This document shows positions 15,802 to 22,758 of a stretch of 38,273 bases of DNA, piece by piece (within the stretch, counting starts at the first letter, position 1; each line of letters opens with the position of its first letter). The translations under genes were made by a program, and so were the position numbers. The DNA comes from an uncultured bacterium. GTDB taxonomy: Bacteria; Cyanobacteriota; Vampirovibrionia; Gastranaerophilales; Gastranaerophilaceae. The DNA is taken from positions 1 to 38,273 of the forward strand of contig CASDPF010000021.1 of the NCBI GenBank assembly GCA_949282215.1. The letters are read 5' to 3'. A model generated the notes under the pieces. The model searched no databases. It saw only the letters and a program-made list of their open reading frames with translations, and was not told where the DNA came from.

Positions 15802-16086
15802 TTTTTGTACGGCAAAATTGCATGAAAACTTTAATCAATTTATTATTAAATTTTTGAAATGCAGGAATAGCAAGGGTTTACGGTAGAAAAATAAACTTAA
15901 CATAAGTTAATATATTATATAAATAGTGTATTTTGGGAATATATATAATACATGTATATGTAAAAGTCAAATTATGAAATTTTGTAAACTTTTACTAAAA
16001 AAATGTCAATATTTACCAATTTAAACCGTTTATATATGTATAAAAGAAAATGTATTGTGTTAAGTGCAAAAGATTTGAGGTTTAAC
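15802..16086. other. Intergenic region between divergent large genes
   Basis: About 285 AT-rich bases. It contains TTAAC-ATAA-GTTAA near 15895-15910, a TATTATATAAATAG stretch just after it that could be a -10 for the adhesin gene, and the palindrome ATACATGTAT. GAGG at 16076-16079 is the adhesin ribosome site. Nothing decisive otherwise. Confidence 0.4.
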
Positions 16087-19000
16087 ATGAAATATAGAAA
16101 AGGAAACAAAAAGGCAATAGTTTTAGCTGTAAGTTCATTATTAGCTTTACAACAGGCTGTAATTGCTCCTACATTAGCTTCTACAATTATAGATGCTGGC
16201 GGAAATACATTAACTCCTGGCGGAACTACAGGTAACTATGAAATTAGACCTGATGCATTTAAAGATGATATTGGGTTTAAATATTTCCAGAAATTCAACT
16301 TGTCTGAAGGCGATATCGCTAATTTCATTTTCAAATGGTATAACAAACAATATGGAACTGACCCTGATTTAAACTTATCACAGGGAGATTTAAGTAAGTT
16401 TGTTACTTTTATTGATGGTCAAGCCAGGATTGACGGTATTGTTAATGCACTTAACGGAATTAATGGACAATTAAAAACCGACGGACAATTAGTATTTGTT
16501 GCTCCTGGAGGTTTGGTTGTCGGATCAAGCGGTGTATTGAATGTTGGATCTTTATCTGTACTTACCCCGACTCAGGATGCTTTCAATAAATTGAAAGAAG
16601 GTATGCCGACTAATATTACTTATGCTGCAGATTCAGGTGCGACTAATAATTCTCAGTTAATTAATAAAACTTGGGATCCAAACAGTGTAACCATCGGTAA
16701 TGGTACAATCAATATTGACGGTGGTATTATTGCAAGAGGCGATGTTGAGTTAAAAGGCGGTAAAATAGATATTAGCTCAACTGGTAAAGTTTTCGCAGGG
16801 GTTGGTAATAATACAGACAGATTTACAAGAGATCCACAAGAATCATCTGAAAACAATGCTTATGCTGCTATTAAATCAAGAGCCGATGCTTTATTTGATG
16901 CATTGGTAAAAACTAATAACATGAATACAGGCAATCAGTTTGCAGCATCACACGGCAATATTATAATTACTTCAAACGTTGGTACAAACGTAGATAAAGG
17001 CGGTATGTTGAGAACATACAGTGCCGGTGATATTACAATTGATAATACAGGTCTTGACGGTGTAATTATTAACGGTGAAGTTGCTAACTCTAACGGTAAT
17101 CTTACAATTACCAACGCAGCAGGCAAAATTGCTTCTACAGGCGTTATTAAAAACAATGGTATTATGACCATTCTGAACCATGAAGATGGTACAGGAATTG
17201 ACTTGGATGGTGAAGTTACTAATAACGGTACAATGAATATTACAAATGAAACAGGAGCTGATGGTTTAATTATCAGAGGTGATGTTACTAACAATACCGG
17301 TGCTGCAACTATTACCAACAAGGTAAACAGATTAAATGTAGAATCCAATGCAAATGTTGTATCAAACGGTAAATCTTTATTAATGGATAACTCCGGAGTC
17401 AACGGAATGCATATTATGGGTCATGTTGACCAAAATAATAAAGGTACACTTGATTTCAAAGGTACAAATTCAAATATCATAATTGGTGATAATACTGCAA
17501 ATGATTTTTATGTAACATCTGACGGTGAAACTACTTTCACTGTTAATAACGGAAATCTTTATAACTACGGTGTTGCAAAAACATTAATCCAAACAACAGA
17601 CGGTGCAAATTTAACTATGAATGTTACAAACGGTGCTATCGGTAAAGAAGTTGGACCTTGTGATGATGGTGTTTGTACCGGCATAGGACCAAATCAAAGA
17701 GATTGGACAAAATCAGTTAACGTAAATGTTGATGGTGTTATTACCGGAGAAAGCAAAGGTACTGGTGCTCTTATCAATCTTGCTAGTGCTAATAAAGATA
17801 TGAACTTAAATTATCTTAAGTCGGATGGAAGAGTAATTTTACTTGCTGATGATATTAATAACAAAGCAACAGATTCAAAACCGACTTACAGTATTTTAAA
17901 TCGTTCTAAAGATCCTGATACAATCAATATTGAAGGTACTGGAATTTCTGTTATCGCAGGCAAAGACATCGGTGAAAAAAGTAAAAAAGTTACTTTCAGA
18001 CAAAACGGTGTTAAAGATATTTTTGATGGCGATGACGCTACAAAACCACATGTTCCTGATTACACAAGCAAAAATTCTCAAGGCGTTGATATGCTTGCAA
18101 TTCGTGATATTAACGTAAAAGGAATGGATGCCGATGATGGTTCAAAACTTGATACTAATGTTTGTGCAATGATTGCAAGAACCGGTAGTATTGATGCTGA
18201 ATTTTCAGGTAATACTTATATTAGAGAAATTACTGCAAACAAAAATATTGATCTTGTAACTCGTGGTAAAAACTTGTATATTGAAAATTTAGGACTTGTC
18301 CCTTCATATCCTCAAGACTACTATGGTCCAAATGAAAATGTAGTTCCTGAAAAAGTTACTATTAAAGCATTAGACCTTGGCAGTTACTGGGATGAGAATG
18401 AAGCTCCTGAATATGAGCACGCTGCTGATTCAACTATTGTTATCAAAAATGGCAGAATAGACGGTACTACAGCGGGCAGACCATATACACAAGATTTGAC
18501 TCTAGTTGCAGATAATGCTTATGCTGGTGGTTATTACTTCAATATGGGTAAACATAGAGGTGAAGACGGTAAATCAAAAGTTACTCCGGATGATTTTACA
18601 AACTCTATTAAAAACCTTGATGGTGAAGATATTTCAATCAGAGGGAAAGCCGTAAGACCTGAAGATGTTGAAGCTGTCGGTGGTGATCCTGAAAATCAAA
18701 CAAAACCTGGTGGCAATGGTCGTAACTACTACTATGGTGGCAGTGAACAAGGTGATGATCCTGACTATGATGTTGATGGTGATCCAATTCCTGATGATGA
18801 AAAAGGAACTGAGGATGATGATGATAACCTTGTAGTTCCAACAGAACCAACAGAACCGACTCAGCCAACCGAACCAACCGAGCCAACCGAGCCAACCGAG
18901 CCGACTGAGCCTACTGAGCCAACTGAGCCAACAGAACCGACTCAACCAACAGAACCAACAGAGCCGACTGAGCCAACAGAGCCGACTCAACCAACAGAGC

Positions 19001-19632
19001 CGACTGAGCCGACTGAGCCAACAGAGCCGACTGAGCCAACAGAACCGACTCAGCCAACCGAGCCAACAGAACCGACTCAACCAACAGAGCCGACTGAGCC
19101 GACTGAGCCGACTGAGCCAACCGAGCCAACTCAACCAACTGAGCCAACTCAACCGACTGAGCCAACAGAGCCGACTGAACCAACCGAACCAACTCAACCT
19201 TCAATTGACGATAATGATGTTGGAAAAATGACTTGGGTACAACGTAAAGATGTTTCAGATGGTGTACCAGTGATTGATAAACGTCAATATATCAGATTTG
19301 ATTTAACTTCTGAAGCCGATATGGTTGAATTTGAATCAGATTCCGGAGCAGATGCAATTATAAACATCTCAAGAGGCGGTGTTCAATTATCACATCATAA
19401 TGCTTTGAAAGTTGGAGATGTAATTCCGGTGAAAGTTAAATATGGAGACTTAGAAATCAATGCTAATGTAAAAATCGTTTCAGCATCTGATGTAAAAGCC
19501 GGAGGTGAATTTATAGACTTAGATCAGGCAACTGCAAATAAACTGTTATATTTGAACTTGATGTTAGATGAATCAGCTAATTATGCAGAAGCAAATATGA
19601 AACCAATACAAAACACAATACATATACAGTAA
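16087..19632 (+). CDS. LktA-type filamentous adhesin (TPS domain) with T-E-P repeats and C-terminal PilZ-like domain
   Basis: 1181 residues from ATG 16087, selected because GAGG (16076-16079) precedes it and a signal peptide follows (MKYRKGNKK, hydrophobic core, PTLAS); the frame stays open upstream to 16003 without a good start. Residues ~33-190 resemble the filamentous-haemagglutinin/TPS secretion domain (DGQLVFVAPGGLVVGSSGVLNVGSLSVLTP region). Residues 190-880 are beta-helix-like repeats rich in N, G, T (ITNNGT-type). Then 40 T-[E/Q]-P triplets and a final ~140-residue domain with R1066-Q-Y-I-R1070 and N1093-I-S-R-G-G1098, both halves of the c-di-GMP-binding PilZ signature, plus KVGDVIPVKV and GGEFIDL. 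TPS proteins are exported by a TpsB pore; none is in the window. An exported protein with a PilZ domain is odd; see findings. Confidence 0.88.
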   Translation: MKYRKGNKKAIVLAVSSLLALQQAVIAPTLASTIIDAGGNTLTPGGTTGNYEIRPDAFKDDIGFKYFQKFNLSEGDIANFIFKWYNKQYGTDPDLNLSQGDLSKFVTFIDGQARIDGIVNALNGINGQLKTDGQLVFVAPGGLVVGSSGVLNVGSLSVLTPTQDAFNKLKEGMPTNITYAADSGATNNSQLINKTWDPNSVTIGNGTINIDGGIIARGDVELKGGKIDISSTGKVFAGVGNNTDRFTRDPQESSENNAYAAIKSRADALFDALVKTNNMNTGNQFAASHGNIIITSNVGTNVDKGGMLRTYSAGDITIDNTGLDGVIINGEVANSNGNLTITNAAGKIASTGVIKNNGIMTILNHEDGTGIDLDGEVTNNGTMNITNETGADGLIIRGDVTNNTGAATITNKVNRLNVESNANVVSNGKSLLMDNSGVNGMHIMGHVDQNNKGTLDFKGTNSNIIIGDNTANDFYVTSDGETTFTVNNGNLYNYGVAKTLIQTTDGANLTMNVTNGAIGKEVGPCDDGVCTGIGPNQRDWTKSVNVNVDGVITGESKGTGALINLASANKDMNLNYLKSDGRVILLADDINNKATDSKPTYSILNRSKDPDTINIEGTGISVIAGKDIGEKSKKVTFRQNGVKDIFDGDDATKPHVPDYTSKNSQGVDMLAIRDINVKGMDADDGSKLDTNVCAMIARTGSIDAEFSGNTYIREITANKNIDLVTRGKNLYIENLGLVPSYPQDYYGPNENVVPEKVTIKALDLGSYWDENEAPEYEHAADSTIVIKNGRIDGTTAGRPYTQDLTLVADNAYAGGYYFNMGKHRGEDGKSKVTPDDFTNSIKNLDGEDISIRGKAVRPEDVEAVGGDPENQTKPGGNGRNYYYGGSEQGDDPDYDVDGDPIPDDEKGTEDDDDNLVVPTEPTEPTQPTEPTEPTEPTEPTEPTEPTEPTEPTQPTEPTEPTEPTEPTQPTEPTEPTEPTEPTEPTEPTQPTEPTEPTQPTEPTEPTEPTEPTEPTQPTEPTQPTEPTEPTEPTEPTQPSIDDNDVGKMTWVQRKDVSDGVPVIDKRQYIRFDLTSEADMVEFESDSGADAIINISRGGVQLSHHNALKVGDVIPVKVKYGDLEINANVKIVSASDVKAGGEFIDLDQATANKLLYLNLMLDESANYAEANMKPIQNTIHIQ
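18841..19200 (+). repeat. 40 tandem 9-base units encoding T-E-P / T-Q-P
   Basis: Exactly 40 uninterrupted units of Thr-[Glu/Gln]-Pro: 32 with Glu and 8 with Gln. Synonymous codons are shuffled (ACA/ACT/ACC, GAA/GAG, CCA/CCG/CCT), so the repeat is maintained as protein. It probably forms an extended stalk between the beta-helix and the C-terminal domain. Copy number probably varies between strains. Confidence 0.95.
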
Positions 19633-19647
19633 AATCAAACTCAAATC

Positions 19648-19676
19648 AAAAAGCCTTGCTAATTGCAGGGCTTTTT
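19648..19676 (+). terminator. Terminator of the adhesin gene
   Basis: AAAAAGCC-T-TGC (19648-19659), loop TAATT, GCA-G-GGCTTTTT (19665-19676), with one G-T wobble. Confidence 0.85.
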
Positions 19677-19689
19677 CTTATATATAATC

Positions 19690-20076
19690 TTAGTTTAGAA
19701 CCAAATAACCTATATTTAAATATGTTGCAAAAATTATCCATAAAAAATACGGTATAAGAATTAGTCCTGAAATTTTTTGTATGGAATAAAATTTTTTTAT
19801 TGTTAAAAATACAAAAATATCAAGAAAAATAATTATGATAAATGCCCAAAATATTTGTCTAAAATAAAAAAATACAGGACTCCAAGCAAAATTAAGTACT
19901 ATTTGAATGAAAAAAAATATATATCCGCTTTTTTTATTTTCAGCATTTTTAAATGAATACAATATGAATGCGATTATGATAGTTATATATAAAAATGTCC
20001 ATGCTGGCATAAATATCTGGTTTGGCGGAGAAAATGGAGGTCTAATTAAGTTTTCATACCATATAGAATTAAACAT
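19690..20076 (-). CDS. tspO: TspO/MBR family protein, short N-terminus
   Basis: 128 residues. Motifs of the family: W-Y then RPPFSPPNQIFMPAWTFLY, QIVLNFAWSPVFFYF, and PYFLWIIFATYLN near the end. TspO is an outer- or inner-membrane tryptophan-rich protein binding porphyrins and steroids, linked to tetrapyrrole and stress signalling. Usual length is ~155-160 residues with five helices; the first helix is missing here. The missing part is not just an annotation choice: upstream in frame there is a TAA eight codons before the ATG. There is no Shine-Dalgarno site; TAAAAT lies 7 bases before the ATG, so it may be leaderless. Identity is good, function uncertain. Confidence 0.82.
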   Translation of the reverse strand: MFNSIWYENLIRPPFSPPNQIFMPAWTFLYITIIIAFILYSFKNAENKKSGYIFFFIQIVLNFAWSPVFFYFRQIFWAFIIIIFLDIFVFLTIKKFYSIQKISGLILIPYFLWIIFATYLNIGYLVLN

Positions 20077-20219
20077 ATTTTTTATTTTAATTAATTATAT
20101 AAATGGATATAATTACCCAGTGTAACTTGAATAATATATACTCTGGAAATATTTTAAATTTTACAAAAAATAATAACTTGTTTTCAAGTAATATCAAGGG
20201 TTTTTTAAATTTTTACATG

Positions 20220-20248
20220 TTGCAAAAATATATACGATATGTTATAAT
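20220..20248 (+). promoter_or_regulatory. Promoter upstream of the glycine-rich prepilin operon
   Basis: TTGCAA (20220-20225), exactly 17 bases, TATAAT (20243-20248). Predicted +1 near 20255, leaving a leader of ~190 bases before the first large gene. Confidence 0.7.
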
Positions 20249-20293
20249 AGAATATAAAGTAGCTAATTACAATAATACTTACGAGGAATTAAA

Positions 20294-20314
20294 ATGAGGA
20301 TAATAAGAAATTGA
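20294..20314 (+). CDS. Possible six-residue leader peptide
   Basis: ATG AGG ATA ATA AGA AAT TGA (M-R-I-I-R-N), preceded by GAGG (20283-20286) with 7-base spacing. It lies in the long leader of the prepilin-like operon, 130 bases before its first gene, whose own ribosome site is poor. It could be a regulatory upstream ORF or the relic of a gene start. Rare Arg/Ile codons (AGG, ATA, ATA, AGA) would suit a pausing leader. Confidence 0.3.
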   Translation: MRIIRN

Positions 20315-20443
20315 ACCTGTCAATTTAATATTATTTCCTGTATATCTAATGTTTGTATATAATATTTTGTTCGGGTAAGATGATAAGATATCGATTTTTA
20401 TCAAAGATAATTCAATAATTTATTTAAAAAGAATGGATTAGGA

Positions 20444-21652
20444 ATGTTTGATACTATAAAAAATGAAATAAGGTTGATTATAAAACGGCAAAATAATTTT
20501 GCTTATACATTAGCAGAAATGCTATTGGTAATGTTTATTGTATCCTTAATGATTTTAGCCTTACCTCCTGCTACTAAAAAAATATATAAAGAACATACTA
20601 CAAGAAAATTACACGGTCGGTATGAATGTTATAGAAATGCTGCAAATGAAGTTGTTGAGGCATCTTCTGCAGAAGGTGGTGTAACCTCCCCACCTACAGT
20701 AGTTGCAGACGGGAAATGCAGATTCAAAGTTCCTACTACAAGTATTTATGTATTAATACATGCTGTAGGAGGCGGTGGCGGCGGTGCCTACGTTACAGGT
20801 ACTCCTACTGATACTTCATCAACATATACAGCAACAGATTATTTTGGTAATTCAGCACCTCATTTATTTTCAGATTGGGTAAGAGAATTAAGGGAAAATG
20901 GATATCAGTTTCCTAATAATACACCTAATAATATGTCTAATAAAGCTGTTGTTACTTGTAATATTGCTAAAATGCACTTTGGTTATGGTGGATTGCAAGG
21001 CGAACGTATATCTATGTTTTTCTCAAAATTAGATGGAGAGGTGGAAATAGAAATGGTTCCCGGAAAAGCCGGTATTGCCGGAACATCTACAGCTTCATAT
21101 AAAGGCGAAGATGGTACCGATACTGTCGTAAACTTTATCAAAACTGATGACACCACAGGTGCTACAACAACAACGGAACTCATAAGAGCGGAAGGTGGAA
21201 AGGGTGGTATAGTTGCAGGTGAGTCAAAAGTATGGTTATACGGAGGTGCTCCGAGCGATTATGGATTAGCTGATATATCAGCCCGTAAACGTCAAAGTAT
21301 AAATTTTGCCGAAAATATTGAAGGTAAAGTTGATGAGACATTAAAGTCCTATATTGTAGAAAACGGCTTAACTCCGGGAGATGGAGGCGGTGGAGCATAC
21401 TCTTATATAAATAACACTGCATCTACTTTATCTTATTCAATTGAAGGTGTTTCACTATCAAATCAATTATCATTTAAAACATACTTGTCTAAAAATCCTA
21501 CAGCAAACAGTGATTGTGTTAAAAGCGGCAGTTCACATGTATGTAATAGAAATAATTCAAGTACTTACAATTGTATAGATGGTCAAGAAAAATCAGGACT
21601 TCTATGTAAACCTCAAAATGGCGGATCAGGAGCAGTGGTAATCTTATGGTAA
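20444..21652 (+). CDS. Prepilin-like glycine-rich protein, member 1 of 3
   Basis: 402 residues. After a ~20-residue basic leader comes a class III signal: A-|Y-T-L-A-E-M with Glu at +5 and a hydrophobic helix to ~45. Then HGRYECYR, a conserved CRFKVP, a beta strand running into VGGGGGGA, a large polar region, GDGGGGAYSY and the C-terminal GGSGAVVILW. These landmarks recur in the next two genes. Such N-termini are processed by prepilin peptidase and assembled into type IV pilus or pseudopilus-like fibres; the glycine-rich C-terminal part resembles glycine-rich domains of unknown function. The ribosome site is weak (TGGA). It overlaps the next gene by seven bases (ATGGTAA). Confidence 0.8.
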   Translation: MFDTIKNEIRLIIKRQNNFAYTLAEMLLVMFIVSLMILALPPATKKIYKEHTTRKLHGRYECYRNAANEVVEASSAEGGVTSPPTVVADGKCRFKVPTTSIYVLIHAVGGGGGGAYVTGTPTDTSSTYTATDYFGNSAPHLFSDWVRELRENGYQFPNNTPNNMSNKAVVTCNIAKMHFGYGGLQGERISMFFSKLDGEVEIEMVPGKAGIAGTSTASYKGEDGTDTVVNFIKTDDTTGATTTTELIRAEGGKGGIVAGESKVWLYGGAPSDYGLADISARKRQSINFAENIEGKVDETLKSYIVENGLTPGDGGGGAYSYINNTASTLSYSIEGVSLSNQLSFKTYLSKNPTANSDCVKSGSSHVCNRNNSSTYNCIDGQEKSGLLCKPQNGGSGAVVILW

Positions 21653-22725
21653 TAAAATTAACTTTAAACCGAGAAAAGAAAGCAGGGTTTTCATTATTTG
21701 AAGCCTGTGTTGTAATGCTTGTAGTTTCGATATTTTTAGCTGTAAGTGCTACTGTTATACCTAAAAGAAATAAACCAAAAGCTGAAGCTGAGGGTCATGG
21801 AAGATTTGAGTGTTATTATAGAGGCAATCAATTATATCAACAAATGTATCAAGGAACAAGTTCTTTAGGACTTCAGGCAGTTTCTGAGTGTCGTTTTAAT
21901 CCACCTATCTATGCTAAATACATAGTAATTAATGTTGTTGGTGGCGGTGCTGGTGGAACTGGCGGAAATGGCGGAGAACCGGGAAGTTTTTATAGTTCAT
22001 TTCATACTTCTGCAAGAGCAGCATTTGTAATGGTGCCTGGTAAAGGTGGGAGTTCCGGAGTAGATGGAACTGCTACAAGTGTATATTATGAAGATGACAG
22101 AGGAAATCCTATTGTTACTGCTGATGGTGGAAAATCTAAGCGTGAGTTAAGAGATGCACGTGCAGATGATATAAAACAGTGTGCAATTACTGAAGGGTCT
22201 TCTACTTCAAGTTCTGATGTCGGAGGTGTCACTTATACAGGCACGGATATTGCTTGTGGTTCAATTCCACTATGCGAGGTTATTGATAATAAAATAAAAG
22301 TAAGCTATTGTTTTTCTGCATCATTATATAAATCGAAATTATTAGATTTACAAAATGATATTATCCTAAGATCAACCGATTCTTGGTTGAGACCTCCGGT
22401 ATTGAATGAGAATGAGGCTACAATTACATATTATGACCAGGGTTTGATTGATGAATATAATATTGATTTAGCTGCATATATGCAAACTTATAAAAATACT
22501 CCATATTACCAAACTGTAAAGACTTCTTTAGCAACTCTGTATCCGACACTTTTTACAATGGTGCTGACATTTGATTTGCATCGCAGTAATACAGTCACAC
22601 CTTCTTTAATTATGAATTATTTAGAAGGTATGGGTATAACTGAAGGAATTGCAGAATATAAGCCTGGTCAAGGCGGAGCACCTGGAGGAGCTGGTAATAA
22701 TGGTGCTGTATTGATAACTTGGTAA
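21646..22725 (+). CDS. Prepilin-like glycine-rich protein, member 2 of 3
   Basis: 359 residues. Short basic leader, then KAG|FSLFEACVVM with Gly at -1, Phe at +1 and Glu at +5, hydrophobic helix to ~38. Shared landmarks: GHGRFECYY, CRFNPP, a strand into VVGGGAGGTGG, and the C-terminal GGAPGGAGNNGAVLITW. Cysteines occur in both conserved blocks and could pair. Translationally coupled to the first gene by the ATGGTAA overlap, so the proteins are probably made together and may form a heteromeric fibre tip or adhesive complex. No known family recognised beyond the N-terminus. Confidence 0.8.
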   Translation: MVIKLTLNREKKAGFSLFEACVVMLVVSIFLAVSATVIPKRNKPKAEAEGHGRFECYYRGNQLYQQMYQGTSSLGLQAVSECRFNPPIYAKYIVINVVGGGAGGTGGNGGEPGSFYSSFHTSARAAFVMVPGKGGSSGVDGTATSVYYEDDRGNPIVTADGGKSKRELRDARADDIKQCAITEGSSTSSSDVGGVTYTGTDIACGSIPLCEVIDNKIKVSYCFSASLYKSKLLDLQNDIILRSTDSWLRPPVLNENEATITYYDQGLIDEYNIDLAAYMQTYKNTPYYQTVKTSLATLYPTLFTMVLTFDLHRSNTVTPSLIMNYLEGMGITEGIAEYKPGQGGAPGGAGNNGAVLITW

Positions 22726-22758
22726 ATTAATAAAATAATGAAAATAATTGAGGAGGAT

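Larger units (their letters stand above)
20077..20443. other. Intergenic region with leader of the prepilin-like operon
   Basis: About 370 AT-rich bases between divergent genes. Holds a good promoter (20220-20248), a possible short leader peptide (20294-20314), a TATAAT-like string near 20350 and GATAA/TTATC inverted motifs near 20380-20402. A 64-codon open frame crossing 20103-20297 has no ribosome site or recognisable features and is not called. Confidence 0.5.

Noticed and set aside
18634..19197. Minus-strand open frame rich in Trp-Leu-Ser-Arg repeats
   Set aside because: It is the antisense of the T-E/Q-P repeats in the adhesin gene; no ribosome site or promoter, composition follows from the sense repeat.
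20103..20297. 64-codon plus-strand frame upstream of the prepilin operon
   Set aside because: No ribosome site, and it runs through the promoter at 20220-20248; composition is that of AT-rich spacer.
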